From JBCDJI01 sp964351865 (GTDB lineage Bacteria > Verrucomicrobiota > Verrucomicrobiia > Methylacidiphilales > JBCBYL01), in the NCBI GenBank assembly GCA_964351865.1, contig CAYGPJ010000006.1, positions 65,175 through 129,174 of the forward strand: a stretch of 64,000 nt of DNA, written 5' to 3'. Within the stretch, counting starts at the first letter, position 1; each line of letters starts with the position of its first letter. The translations under genes were made by a program, and so were the position numbers. Of the stretch, positions 6,709-16,073 are shown piece after piece. Under the pieces are notes generated by a model. That model was not told the DNA's origin and made no database searches. It saw only the letters and a list, made by a program, of their open reading frames with translations.

Positions 6709-8414
6709 CAGCTTTCATCTCCCATGGTGGCTATAATCACTTCTTCCGGAGTGGTAATTCCCGCGACCGCCTTACGGATACCGTCCTCGCGGAGGGTGCG
6801 CATTCCCATGTCACGAGCTCGCTTGCGAATATGGGAAACACTGACTTCATCATTGACCATGCCTCGGATTTCATCGTCTACGGTGAAAATCTCGAAGATA
6901 CCATTTCGGCCTTTATAGCCTGTTCCGCGGCAATTATCGCAGCCGTGGCCTTTCTGGAAATTGGCTCCGGCCAACTGGTCATCTTTTAAGTTGAGAGAAC
7001 GCAGTTCAACATCGGTCGGCACGTAGGACTGAACGCAGTTGGAGCACAGTTTGCGGATGAGTCGTTGTGCCAGCACGGCTCGTAAGGAGGAAGAAACCAG
7101 AAACGGCTTCACGCCCATATCTACCAGCCGCGTAACCGCACTTGGGGCGTCATTCGTGTGTAATGTGCTGAAGACCAAGTGTCCGGTCAGGGATGCGTTA
7201 ATGGCGATATTGGCGGTGTCTACATCTCGAATCTCCCCGACCATGATAATATTGGGGGCCTGACGCAGCATGGCGCGGAGTGCGGCAGGGAAAGTCATGC
7301 CCACTTCTTCATTCACCTGAACCTGATTAATCCCAGCCAGTTCATACTCTACCGGATCTTCAACCGTGATCAGCTTAAGATCCGGTTTGTTGAGGATGTT
7401 GAGGCAAGCGTAAAGGGTGGTGGATTTTCCAGAACCGGTTGGTCCGGTGACGAGGAACATTCCATCGGGTGCTGCCAGAATGGTTTCGATCGCCATCTGA
7501 TCATCCGATAGAAATCCTAATTCCGGCAACCCCAATGTCAGGCCCGTTTTGTCCAAAATACGCATGACGATGGACTCGCCGTGGACCGTGGGGACGGTGG
7601 AAACACGTAAATCCACGCTTTTTCCATCCTGCATAGCCAACGAAATACGACCATCTTGCGGCAGTCGCTTTTCCGCGATACTCATGCCTGCCATGATCTT
7701 AATACGACTGATGATGGTGGATTGCAGTCGCTTGGGAGGATCCCGCATTTCTTGTAAGACCCCATCCATGCGGTAACGCAGTCGGAAGCGCTTTTCGAGC
7801 GGTTCGATGTGAATATCACTGGCACGCAGGCGGTTGGCATCCATGATGATGCCGTAAACCATTTTAATGATGGGGGCGTCACCTTCTTCGACCGTGTCAT
7901 CATCGACGCCAGCGCCACCGGACTCTCTGACTTCGAGGTCCATGTCACCATAGCTACTGATCAGTGAATCAACCGATTCATCGGTAGCTCCGTAAAATTT
8001 ATGAATCGCTTCCTGAATTTGGTCGCCCGGAACCACGATGGGATCCACATCCATGCGAAGAATGTGCCGGAGCGCATCCAGACTTTCGAAATCCATGGGA
8101 TCTGAGACGGCGATGCGAACCGAATGCGGCATTTGTTCGATGGGGATGGCATTGTACCGCTTGGCTTGCGCCGGCTTCAGCATCGAGACGGCATCCTCCT
8201 CAACGTGGTCGATGGTGGCCATGAAATCCATGCCGCAATCGGTCGCCATCGCTTGTAGAATGTCCTCACGGGTCGCCATGCCTTGTGCCACCACCTCCTC
8301 CTGGATAGAGCGACCGTTCTCAGCCGCTTGCATACGGATGGTTACCGTGTCCTCGGAAGAGATTAGCCCAGCCGTGCTGAGAAGTTCTAAAATGTAATCG
8401 TCGTTAACCGCCAT
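6708..8414 (-). CDS. Assembly ATPase of PilB/GspE family, copy 2
   Basis: 568 residues with the same layout as the next gene. The MshEN N-terminal domain is followed by an acidic linker (GGAGVDDDTVEEGDAP). Walker A is GPTGSGKSTTLYA, the Asp box is TVEDPVEYELAG, Walker B is IIMVGEIRD, the His box is STLHTNDAPSAVTRL, and the zinc site is CSNCVQSY with CDNCRGTGYKGRNG. All catalytic elements are intact, so it should be an active ATPase. It is the first gene of the pilB-pilB-pilC operon, 54 bp downstream of gatB. The two ATPases differ clearly along their length, so this is an old duplication or two parallel systems, not a recent copy. Confidence 0.92.
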   Translation of the reverse strand: MAVNDDYILELLSTAGLISSEDTVTIRMQAAENGRSIQEEVVAQGMATREDILQAMATDCGMDFMATIDHVEEDAVSMLKPAQAKRYNAIPIEQMPHSVRIAVSDPMDFESLDALRHILRMDVDPIVVPGDQIQEAIHKFYGATDESVDSLISSYGDMDLEVRESGGAGVDDDTVEEGDAPIIKMVYGIIMDANRLRASDIHIEPLEKRFRLRYRMDGVLQEMRDPPKRLQSTIISRIKIMAGMSIAEKRLPQDGRISLAMQDGKSVDLRVSTVPTVHGESIVMRILDKTGLTLGLPELGFLSDDQMAIETILAAPDGMFLVTGPTGSGKSTTLYACLNILNKPDLKLITVEDPVEYELAGINQVQVNEEVGMTFPAALRAMLRQAPNIIMVGEIRDVDTANIAINASLTGHLVFSTLHTNDAPSAVTRLVDMGVKPFLVSSSLRAVLAQRLIRKLCSNCVQSYVPTDVELRSLNLKDDQLAGANFQKGHGCDNCRGTGYKGRNGIFEIFTVDDEIRGMVNDEVSVSHIRKRARDMGMRTLREDGIRKAVAGITTPEEVIIATMGDES

Positions 8415-8468
8415 CCGTATTAGTTAACGTATGTAAACGAGTCTCGCCTGCCAAGGATTAACTTCATG

Positions 8469-9914
8469 TCATGATAGCAATTTTTGCAAAATTTCATCGA
8501 CTTTTTGAGGGTTGGCTTTTCCTCGGGTCTGCTTCATGACATAGCCTTTCAAGGAATTAATCGCAGAGACTTTCCCTGCGCGGATATCTTCCACACTTTT
8601 AGGGTTTTTATCGATGGCCTCCTGACAAAGTGGCTCGAGGGTGCTCTCGTCACTCAACTGAACCAGTCCCTTTTTCTCCACGATTTCTTTGGGAGCTCCG
8701 CCATTTTCTAACATTTCAGTAATGACCTGCTTGGCTTGTTTGGTGCTGATGGTATCAGCCTTAGTCAGTTCGGCGACTTCGGCAAAGTGAGTGGCGGGAA
8801 TGACGGGGGCGTCCAGATCTGGTCCGGAGGCGAGATAATCGTTGATCAGATAGTTGGCCACCGATACCGCTTCAGCGGTTGCGCTCAATGCCGTTTCGAA
8901 GTAATCAGCCAGCCGCTTATCCGCTGCCAGAATTTCGGCCTGATAATCTGATAGCCCCAGCGTGTCCATAAAACGCGTCTTTTTATCGAGTGGAAGCTCC
9001 GGAATGCGTTCACCTGCGGCTTCAAACAGTGCGGGGCGTGTGCGGAAAGGCAGAATGTCCGGGCAGGCAAAATAACGGTAATCATGCGCATCTTCTTTGG
9101 TCCTCATCACCGTGGTCTCACCCAGCCCGTCATTCCAGCGGCGGGTCTCTTGCTGGATGGTGCCGCCGTTGGAGACGACATCGATCTGGCGCGGGATCTC
9201 ATACTGAATGGCGCGCCGCACTCCGCTGATGGTGTTCATGTTTTTGATCTCACACTTGGTGCCGAATTTTTCCTGCCCCTTGGGGCGGACGCTGATGTTG
9301 ACGTCGCAGCGCATCTGCCCTTTGTCCATGTCGGCATCGCTGACATTTCCGTAAATCAGAATCTGTTGTAGCGATTTCAAAAACGCATAGGCTTCATCGG
9401 CGGTGCGGATGTCTGCTTCCGTAACGATTTCCATGAGCGGGGTGCCTGCGCGATTGTAATCAATGCGGCTGTGATCGTCGTAATGGGTGGATTTGGCCAC
9501 ATCTTCTTCCAGGTGGATGTGGTTGAGGCGGATGCTCTTATTTTCGGTGGCGACTTCTTCTTCCTGTACTTCCTTAGGGAAAGCGTATTTGTGCAGAGTG
9601 ACTTTGCCGCCCATGCACAGAGTGTGATGCAACTGCGATGTCTGGTAATTTTTCGGCATGTCAGGATAGAAATAATTTTTCCGATCAAACTCGCAATGGT
9701 CGGGGATCTCGCAATCCAACATGCGTCCCGCGACAATGGTCTGAATGATTGCCTCACGGTTGGGAACCGGCAGGGCGCCGGGATAACCCAGACAGACCGG
9801 GCAAACGTTGGAGTTAGTGTCCGAGCCATATTGATTGGCGCAGCCGCAGAACATCTTCGTCTGGGTTTTAAGTTGAACGTGAATTTCTAATCCAATGACA
9901 GCTTCGTATTCCAT
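8469..9914 (-). CDS. gatB: Aspartyl/glutamyl-tRNA(Asn/Gln) amidotransferase subunit B
   Basis: 481 residues, standard GatB length. The start MEYEAVIGLEIHVQLKTQTKMFCGC and the CPVCLGYPGALPV zinc motif are diagnostic. Further conserved blocks are RKNYFYPDMPKNYQTSQ and DYRYFACPDI. The C-terminal GatB/Yqey tail domain (about 330-480) binds tRNA. With GatA and GatC it amidates mischarged Glu-tRNA(Gln) and/or Asp-tRNA(Asn) in the cytoplasm. It follows gatA by 23 bp in a gatC-gatA-gatB operon. Confidence 0.97.
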   Translation of the reverse strand: MEYEAVIGLEIHVQLKTQTKMFCGCANQYGSDTNSNVCPVCLGYPGALPVPNREAIIQTIVAGRMLDCEIPDHCEFDRKNYFYPDMPKNYQTSQLHHTLCMGGKVTLHKYAFPKEVQEEEVATENKSIRLNHIHLEEDVAKSTHYDDHSRIDYNRAGTPLMEIVTEADIRTADEAYAFLKSLQQILIYGNVSDADMDKGQMRCDVNISVRPKGQEKFGTKCEIKNMNTISGVRRAIQYEIPRQIDVVSNGGTIQQETRRWNDGLGETTVMRTKEDAHDYRYFACPDILPFRTRPALFEAAGERIPELPLDKKTRFMDTLGLSDYQAEILAADKRLADYFETALSATAEAVSVANYLINDYLASGPDLDAPVIPATHFAEVAELTKADTISTKQAKQVITEMLENGGAPKEIVEKKGLVQLSDESTLEPLCQEAIDKNPKSVEDIRAGKVSAINSLKGYVMKQTRGKANPQKVDEILQKLLS

Positions 9915-9937
9915 AGTAGGCGACTGAGGGTAAGTGG

Positions 9938-11380
9938 TTAAGCAATGGTGGGAACGGCTTTCCGCCAGTCGTGTGACTGCTCGTAAGCATGAGCTGCTTT
10001 AAACATGGTGGCTTCTCCGTAAGCGGGGCCCATTAACTGCAGGCCGATAGGCAGGTTTTCGGAATTAAATCCACAAGGTAGGGAGATACCGCAGATGCCG
10101 GCCGCGTTGGCTGCGATGGTGAAAACGTCAGCCAGATACATCTGCAAGGGGTCATTCAGCTTCTCGCCCGCCTTGAAAGCCGCCGTGGGAGAGGTGGGGG
10201 TCAGCACCAGATCACACTGTTGGAAGGCTTGATCAAAATCCTGCTTCATTAACGCACGCACCTTCTGGGCGCGACTGTAATAGGCATCGTAATAGCCGGA
10301 GCTAAGCACGTAGGTTCCGAGAATGATGCGGCGTTTGACTTCGGCCCCAAATCCCTCTTCACGTGACAGGTGATAAGTGGAGATGGCATCGGAAGCCTCG
10401 CTGGAGCGGTGGCCGTAACGCACTCCATCGAAACGAGCCAGGTTGGAAGAGGCCTCGGCAGTGGCGATGATATAATAAACTGCGATGGCATATTCAGTAT
10501 GCGGCAGTGAAATTTCAACAATTGCTGCGCCTTGCTGTTCGTACCAGTCGATAGCAGCTTTGACCTGAGTGGCGACTTCCGGGTCGATGCCTTCGCCAAA
10601 ATATTCTTTAGGCACGCCGATTCGCAAGCCTTTGACATCCTGTCCGATGCCAGCGCACAGATCCGGAACTTCAGCCTGATTGCTGGTATTTTCCATCGGG
10701 TCATATCCGGCGATGGCTTGCAGAATTAAGGCGTTATCTTCGACCGTGCGGGTAAAGGCACCGATCTGATCCAGCGAGGAAGCAAAAGCGACCAGTCCGT
10801 AGCGCGAGACCATGCCGTAGGATGGTTTCATACCGACACAACCGCAGAGAGCTGCGGGTTGGCGGATGGAGCCGCCGGTATCCGAGCCCAATGCCGCGAT
10901 AGCGCTGCGTGCTCCCACAACAGCGGCGGATCCGCCACTGCTGCCCCCCGGAATTCTGGTTTCATCCCAGGGGTTGCCGGTTTTATGAAAAGCGGAATGC
11001 TCGGTGGAAGACCCCATGGCGAATTCATCCATGTTGGTGCGGCCGTAGGTAAAGGCTCCGGCCGCCTGTAGGCGATCAATTACCGTGGCGTTGTAGGGGG
11101 ATAAATACTTCTCCAGATATTTGGAGGCACACGTGCAGTATTCGCCATCTTCATTGATATTATCTTTGATGGCGATAGGAATGCCGCCCAAGGGCAGGGA
11201 GGTATCCGCGGCGGCTGCTTTCTCGCGAGCTTTTTCCAGATTGCGGCGCAGGTAGCCTTTGATCTTCGGCTCGGTGCTTTCGATGCGTGCTTCCAGTGCT
11301 TCCAGCACCTCGACCGGATTGGTTTCGCCGGCGGCGTATTTTTGTTTCAGGCTGCTGATGGTTTCAGTCGTGATATCCAT
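9938..11380 (-). CDS. gatA: Aspartyl/glutamyl-tRNA(Asn/Gln) amidotransferase subunit A
   Basis: 480 residues of the amidase-signature family. It has the catalytic Lys in GGIPIAIKDNIN, the Gly/Ser-rich signature PGGSSGGSAAVVGA and the Ser-cisSer region LGSDTGGSIRQPAALCG, so the Ser-cisSer-Lys triad is complete. It supplies ammonia from glutamine, which is channelled to GatB. The VSRYGLVAFASSLDQIG block is typical of GatA over other amidases. It lies between gatC and gatB on the minus strand. Confidence 0.97.
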   Translation of the reverse strand: MDITTETISSLKQKYAAGETNPVEVLEALEARIESTEPKIKGYLRRNLEKAREKAAAADTSLPLGGIPIAIKDNINEDGEYCTCASKYLEKYLSPYNATVIDRLQAAGAFTYGRTNMDEFAMGSSTEHSAFHKTGNPWDETRIPGGSSGGSAAVVGARSAIAALGSDTGGSIRQPAALCGCVGMKPSYGMVSRYGLVAFASSLDQIGAFTRTVEDNALILQAIAGYDPMENTSNQAEVPDLCAGIGQDVKGLRIGVPKEYFGEGIDPEVATQVKAAIDWYEQQGAAIVEISLPHTEYAIAVYYIIATAEASSNLARFDGVRYGHRSSEASDAISTYHLSREEGFGAEVKRRIILGTYVLSSGYYDAYYSRAQKVRALMKQDFDQAFQQCDLVLTPTSPTAAFKAGEKLNDPLQMYLADVFTIAANAAGICGISLPCGFNSENLPIGLQLMGPAYGEATMFKAAHAYEQSHDWRKAVPTIA

Positions 11381-11414
11381 GGGAAAGTAAGAATTAAAAA
11401 TTAAGCAGGATGAA

Positions 11415-11705
11415 TTATTCCACGATTTTAGGCATCACGATTTCACCGTCGGCGGATTCCGGAGCATTGTTGAGGACTTTTTCAGTGGGCAGGCTGGGAC
11501 GAGGAGTGTCTTCGCGCAAGTGATTGGCATCGTCTCCTGTGGCCAGATCGGCTTCAGTGACGGAGCTGATATCCGCCTGATCCAACTGCTGCACGTAGGC
11601 GACGATATCCTGCAACTGCCCCCCAAAAGCTTCTGCTTCTTTTTCGGTTAATTCGATACGAGCCAGTTTGGCCACATAATGTACATCAATCTTCTCAACA
11701 CTCAC
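11415..11705 (-). CDS. gatC: Aspartyl/glutamyl-tRNA(Asn/Gln) amidotransferase subunit C
   Basis: The 96-residue product begins VSVEKIDVHYVAKLARIELTE, the standard GatC opening, when a GTG at 11703-11705 is used. The longer frame to 11768 adds 21 residues unlike any GatC, so I prefer the GTG. A recognisable Shine-Dalgarno is lacking for either start. The C-terminus (LREDTPRPSLPTEKVLNNAP, then IVMPKIVE) is the conserved extended belt that wraps around GatA and GatB. First gene of the gatCAB operon. Confidence 0.92.
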   Translation of the reverse strand: MSVEKIDVHYVAKLARIELTEKEAEAFGGQLQDIVAYVQQLDQADISSVTEADLATGDDANHLREDTPRPSLPTEKVLNNAPESADGEIVMPKIVE

Positions 11706-11886
11706 GATGAGAAGTTCTAATCCATCCTGAAAGCTCCCACAAGCGTTAATACGAGCAATTCGGGACAAATATTTGGGGGCCAGAATCGAGTTTTCATGAA
11801 ATAAGCAAAATATTTCATATGATAAGTCAACTATTCAAAAAACTAATATTAGTATTGTCAGGCAAAACTTGTGAGGATAGGGTGGA

Positions 11887-13032
11887 TTGGTGTTAAAAGC
11901 AGTTTTCCCCAAAGAGCAGGCAGGAGAAAATCGGGTAGCGCTGCTGCCCGAAGGTATTGCGCAGTGGCGCGAGTTACAGTTTGAAGTGATTGTTGAGACA
12001 GGCTTGGGTTCCGCATTGTCGATCCCTGATGAAGCATACACTCAGGCGGGAGCTACCATGGTTTCAGATCGTCTGCAATTACTGGCCTGCGGAGATCTGA
12101 TTCTGCAAGTCGGCAGTCGTCCAGTGGCAGAAATTATGTCGCTGCAAAAGAATGCGCTGCATATCAGCTTCCTGGATCCGTTTCGTCATCCGGAACAAGT
12201 GAAAGAATTCTGCCAGCAGCAAGTTGGGGCCATCAGTATGGAAATGATGCCGCGCTCTACCATCGCCCAGAAAATGGACGCGCTGAGCTCTCAGGCAAAC
12301 CTGGCGGGTTACGAGGCCGTGGTGCTCGCGGCTGAAAAGCTGAATCGCATTTTACCGATGATGATGACGCCGGCTGGAACGCTTCAGCCATCGCGGGTTT
12401 TTGTGATCGGAGTCGGTGTCGCCGGACTGCAAGCGATAGCCACCGCCAGACGGCTAGGTGCCAGGGTGGAAGCCTTTGATACCCGCCCGGTGGTGGAGGA
12501 ACAGGTTAAGTCGTTGGGCGCACGCTTTGTGAAAATTGATTTAGGTGAAACGGGCCAGACTGAGCAAGGATATGCTCAGGAACTGACGCCAGAGCAGATT
12601 CAGAAACAGCAGGCAGGAATGGAGAAGGTTTGCCTAGCCTCGGATATCGTGATCACGACAGCACAACTGTTCGGTCGACCCGCCCCGCGCCTGCTGACGC
12701 GTAAAGTGGTCGAGGCCATGCGTCCGGGTTCGGTGGTCATTGATATGGCAGCGAGTTCTGGAGGTAATGTGGAAGGATCCCTATTGGACGAAGAAGTGGA
12801 GGTGAATGGTACCAGGATATTAGGGCCGTCGAATCTGCCAGGTCGGGTAGCTTATCATGCCAGTCAGATGTATGGAAATAATCTGATTCATCTGGTCGAG
12901 CATTTCTGGAAAGGGGATGTGCCTTGTCTGGAGGTTGATGCCAGCGATGAATTACTGGCAGGTTGTCTGGTCGCCTGGCAAGGCAAACCGGTCAACCAAC
13001 GGGTCGCAGAGTTACTCAATAAGGAATCCTGA
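11887..13032 (+). CDS. pntA: Proton-translocating NAD(P) transhydrogenase, soluble alpha-1 subunit
   Basis: 381 residues matching domain dI (PntAa), the NAD(H)-binding subunit. The start resembles AVFPKEQAGENRVALLPEG. The RQD-loop region is seen as SSQANLAGYEAVVLAAE, the Rossmann GVGVAGLQAIATARRLGA site binds NAD, and GSVVIDMAASSGGNVEGS is conserved. The protein stops before the membrane helices found in fused E. coli PntA; these are in the next small gene, so this is the split three-subunit form. The start codon is TTG at 11887 or the adjacent GTG at 11890, with a GAGG ribosome site at about 11873. Confidence 0.93.
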   Translation: MVLKAVFPKEQAGENRVALLPEGIAQWRELQFEVIVETGLGSALSIPDEAYTQAGATMVSDRLQLLACGDLILQVGSRPVAEIMSLQKNALHISFLDPFRHPEQVKEFCQQQVGAISMEMMPRSTIAQKMDALSSQANLAGYEAVVLAAEKLNRILPMMMTPAGTLQPSRVFVIGVGVAGLQAIATARRLGARVEAFDTRPVVEEQVKSLGARFVKIDLGETGQTEQGYAQELTPEQIQKQQAGMEKVCLASDIVITTAQLFGRPAPRLLTRKVVEAMRPGSVVIDMAASSGGNVEGSLLDEEVEVNGTRILGPSNLPGRVAYHASQMYGNNLIHLVEHFWKGDVPCLEVDASDELLAGCLVAWQGKPVNQRVAELLNKES

Positions 13033-13033
13033 T

Positions 13034-13318
13034 ATGTTATTATTATTTGTCTTTGTATTGTCTATTTTTCTGGGAGTGGAACTGATCAGTAAAGTTCCGT
13101 CGCAATTGCATACGCCGTTAATGTCGGGTTCGAATGCGATCTCCGGTATTACGATCGTCGGCGCATTGGTAGCTGCGGGCCATGTGGAATCGCCGGTGCT
13201 TTCGGTGATATTGGGGGTGGTGGCGGTGGTCTTAGCGACGATTAATGTAGTCGGTGGATATCTGGTGACGGACCGCATGTTGAAAATGTTCAAACGTAAA
13301 GACGGGGGACGGAAATGA
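13034..13318 (+). CDS. NAD(P) transhydrogenase, small membrane alpha-2 subunit
   Basis: 94 residues from the ATG at 13034, one base after the pntA stop. It has three hydrophobic helices and the conserved block ELISKVPSQLHTPLMSGSNAISG, followed by TINVVGGYLVTDRMLKMFK. This is PntAb, part of the proton-conducting domain dII. Its stop overlaps the pntB start (ATGA), indicating translational coupling. Confidence 0.93.
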   Translation: MLLLFVFVLSIFLGVELISKVPSQLHTPLMSGSNAISGITIVGALVAAGHVESPVLSVILGVVAVVLATINVVGGYLVTDRMLKMFKRKDGGRK

Positions 13319-14688
13319 ATTTTCATCTGCAGCAGGGAATTGATTTAGCCTACATCATTGCGGCGGTTTTGTTCATCTTCGGATTGAAGATGCTGGGCTC
13401 TGCCGATACGGCACGCCGTGGCAATGCTATTTCTGCACTCGGGATGTTGCTGGCGGTGGTGGCCACGTTGTTTAAGCAGGGGTTGGATTTTCAGTGGATC
13501 ATCGCGGGAATTTTAGTGGGCTCGGTCATCGGGGCCGTCTTCGCGCTGCGAGTGAAAATGACCGGCATGCCGGAAATGGTGGCGCTCTTTAACGGCTTCG
13601 GCGGAGCCGCCAGTATTATGGTAGGTTGGGCCGAATATGAAACCCGACCGGATCTGCCACTACTGGTGGCGATACCGGTAGCACTGACGATAATTATCGG
13701 AGCCGTGACATTCAGCGGAAGCCTGGTGGCCTATGGAAAACTAGGCGGCGTGATCGATGGTAAGCCGGTCCTTTATACGGGACAAAAGCCGATCAATGCG
13801 GTGTTGGTGCTGTTGACGCTGATCGTCGCTGGCATGTATGTCTGGAATCCGGATGGCAGCTACGTGGCATTCGGATTCGTTTTGGGATTGAGCTTATTGT
13901 TGGGTGTTTTGCTGACGATACCGATTGGTGGCGCGGATATGCCGGTGGTGATTGCCTTGTTGAATAGTTATTCCGGACTGGCAGCTTGCGCCGCCGGTTT
14001 CGTGATCATGAATAATGTACTGATCGTGTCTGGTGCGCTGGTAGGGGCAAGTGGACTGATCCTGACTAATATCATGTGCAAAAGCATGAACCGCTCGCTG
14101 GCGAATGTGCTCTTCGGCGGGGTAGGTGCGACGGGATCTTCCGGCAGCAAGGTGGAAGGCGAAGCGAAACCGATCTCGGCGGAGGATGCTTATTTTGTGT
14201 TGGAAAATGCCGCTTCGGTAGTTGTGGTGCCAGGGTATGGTATGGCCGTGGCTCAGGCACAACATGCGGTAAAAGAACTCGGCGTGCTGTTAGAAGAAAA
14301 TGGAGCTGAAGTAAACTATGCGATTCATGCGGTGGCGGGACGCATGCCCGGGCATATGAATGTGTTGCTGGCAGAAGCAGACGTTCCTTATGAACAACTG
14401 GTGGAGACCGGTGATGTTAATCCACTGATGGCTTCGGTTGATGTTGCGATCGTGATCGGAGCCAATGACGTGGTCAACCCCGCAGCGCGTGAGGATGAGT
14501 CCAGCCCGATTTATGGCATGCCGATTATTAATGTCGACGAGGCGAAGACGGTCATTGTATTGAAGCGATCCATGTCAGCCGGATTTGCCGGAGTGGATAA
14601 TCCACTCTTCGTAGCGAAGAATACACGCATGCTGTTTGGAGATGCCAAACAGACGGTGCAGGCGCTGGTGTCGCAGTTTAAATCCTGA
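13315..14688 (+). CDS. pntB: NAD(P) transhydrogenase beta subunit
   Basis: 457 residues. The N-terminal half has eight or nine hydrophobic helices (dII). The C-terminal half (about 280-457) is the NADP(H)-binding dIII with VVVPGYGMAVAQAQHAVKEL, AVAGRMPGHMNVLLAEADVPY, IGANDVVNPAA and KRSMSAGFAGVDNPLF, all conserved. Together the three subunits couple inward proton flow to NADPH formation from NADH in the cytoplasmic membrane. It is the last gene of the plus-strand pnt operon and converges on proC. Confidence 0.96.
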   Translation: MNFHLQQGIDLAYIIAAVLFIFGLKMLGSADTARRGNAISALGMLLAVVATLFKQGLDFQWIIAGILVGSVIGAVFALRVKMTGMPEMVALFNGFGGAASIMVGWAEYETRPDLPLLVAIPVALTIIIGAVTFSGSLVAYGKLGGVIDGKPVLYTGQKPINAVLVLLTLIVAGMYVWNPDGSYVAFGFVLGLSLLLGVLLTIPIGGADMPVVIALLNSYSGLAACAAGFVIMNNVLIVSGALVGASGLILTNIMCKSMNRSLANVLFGGVGATGSSGSKVEGEAKPISAEDAYFVLENAASVVVVPGYGMAVAQAQHAVKELGVLLEENGAEVNYAIHAVAGRMPGHMNVLLAEADVPYEQLVETGDVNPLMASVDVAIVIGANDVVNPAAREDESSPIYGMPIINVDEAKTVIVLKRSMSAGFAGVDNPLFVAKNTRMLFGDAKQTVQALVSQFKS

Positions 14689-14700
14689 AGCGGATCACTG

Positions 14701-15510
14701 CTATGCTTCGCCAAGTTCGCGTGAACGCTTAGCGGCTGCCTTGATGGTATTTTCTAAAATCTGCGCCGCTTCGCCGTTTTCGAGCACATTCAGCCCGGCT
14801 TCGGTGGTGCCGCCTTTGCTTTTGACCTGTGCCACCAGTTCTTCCGGATCGAGGCCGGTGTGTTGCAGCATGCGTGCTGCTCCAATGGCCGTTCCCGTGG
14901 CAAAGGCGCGCGCGCGGTCTGGATGCAGGCCTTCACTTTTTGCCGCGGCTTCGAGGTATTGAATAATCCGGTAAAAAAAGGCAGGACCGCTTCCGCTCAG
15001 TGCGGTTACGGCATCCATTTCCGATTCATTGACATGATGAACTTCGGCGACACTTTTAAACAGCAATGAGATCATATCCTCTTGCGGGATGCCGACCTGA
15101 TCATTGCCACACCAGGCGACCACCCCGCTGCCGACCAGCAGGGGGGTATTAGGCATGACGCGTATGACCGGACGATTTTCACCCAGATGGTGATGTAGTT
15201 TTTCCAGCGACACCCCGGCGGCAATGGAAATGATGGTGGTTTGTTCCGGCGCCTGTGCGACCAGTGGTAGAATATCATCTATGTTCTGAGGTTTAACCGC
15301 CAGCAAGATGCCATCCTGATGTTCGATGATTTTTTCAACCGAATCAGCCCAGCCTAATGGCTTTGCGGGCGAGAGATCCAGAAATGCTTTTTGGCTTTGT
15401 TCATTCGGATCGGTGCCGGTGATGTTTTCAGGAGCGAGGCTGCCGTTTTTAAGGATTCCGCCCACAATGGCTTGTGCCATCCGTCCTGTGCCAATGATGC
15501 CTAATTTCAT
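14701..15510 (-). CDS. proC: Pyrroline-5-carboxylate reductase
   Basis: 269 residues from the ATG at 15508-15510. The start gives MKLGIIGTGRMAQAIVGG, the family's N-terminal NAD(P)H-binding motif; the longer frame upstream adds nine non-conserved residues. LLAVKPQNIDDIL and VIRVMPNTPLLVGSG are conserved, and the C-terminal signature VTALSGSGPAFFYRIIQYLEAA forms the substrate pocket. It catalyses the last step of proline synthesis. It converges with pntB, 12 bp away. Confidence 0.95.
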   Translation of the reverse strand: MKLGIIGTGRMAQAIVGGILKNGSLAPENITGTDPNEQSQKAFLDLSPAKPLGWADSVEKIIEHQDGILLAVKPQNIDDILPLVAQAPEQTTIISIAAGVSLEKLHHHLGENRPVIRVMPNTPLLVGSGVVAWCGNDQVGIPQEDMISLLFKSVAEVHHVNESEMDAVTALSGSGPAFFYRIIQYLEAAAKSEGLHPDRARAFATGTAIGAARMLQHTGLDPEELVAQVKSKGGTTEAGLNVLENGEAAQILENTIKAAAKRSRELGEA

Positions 15511-15579
15511 AAGAGAGCTACAAGTAACAGATCGCAATCAACTTTACCACTGAGAATACGAAGACTTGTTGCGTAAGAC

Positions 15580-15954
15580 TCATGATTCCGGAATTTTCAT
15601 CTCAAACTTCGGTAATCTGGCAGCAACCTGATGTCCGTCTTCGTCTTCTGCAAAATAAAGTCCGGCTGCGGTGCTGGAGGTATCGAGCAGATGATAGCTG
15701 TGATAGTGGTAACTTTCACCCGTTCCGAGTTCCGGAAATTCACCGACCACGCCATCGCCTTCAACGATCAATTTGTGGTTCTCGGCATTGGTGATCACCC
15801 ATTTGCGTCCGGTGATGCGCAGACTGCGCAGGCTGTTGTTCCGAATGACGATGTAATAGACAAACTGGTGGGGACGGTGCGCCGGAGCACTGGAGGTCGG
15901 AACGTATTCAACCCGTACCAGTTCTGCGGTAAACCCTTCCAGTTCAGAATGCAT
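15580..15954 (-). CDS. apaG: ApaG/DUF525 domain protein
   Basis: 124 residues from the ATG at 15952-15954; a TTG start 33 bp further up is less likely. The core shows VEYVPTSSAPAHRPHQFVYYIVIRNNS, ITGRKWVITNAE and EGDGVVGEFPELGTGESYHYHSYH, which are the conserved strands of the fibronectin-III-like ApaG fold. The molecular role of ApaG is unsettled; it is associated with ApaH in enterobacteria, and no apaH is present here. It is upstream of proC on the same strand. Confidence 0.88.
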   Translation of the reverse strand: MHSELEGFTAELVRVEYVPTSSAPAHRPHQFVYYIVIRNNSLRSLRITGRKWVITNAENHKLIVEGDGVVGEFPELGTGESYHYHSYHLLDTSSTAAGLYFAEDEDGHQVAARLPKFEMKIPES

Positions 15955-16073
15955 GGGTGTGAGTCTATCGGAGCGGTTGGGGGGCAAGCAACTCTGAAAG
16001 TATTTTTGGAGTTCACTTATAATGAGCGAGACGATTTATAATCGCGTTATGCGGTTCAATTTTGTAATTTTCA

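Noticed and set aside
13894..14309. Several overlapping ORFs of 60-123 residues in pntB
   Set aside because: All are in other frames of the well-conserved pntB coding sequence.
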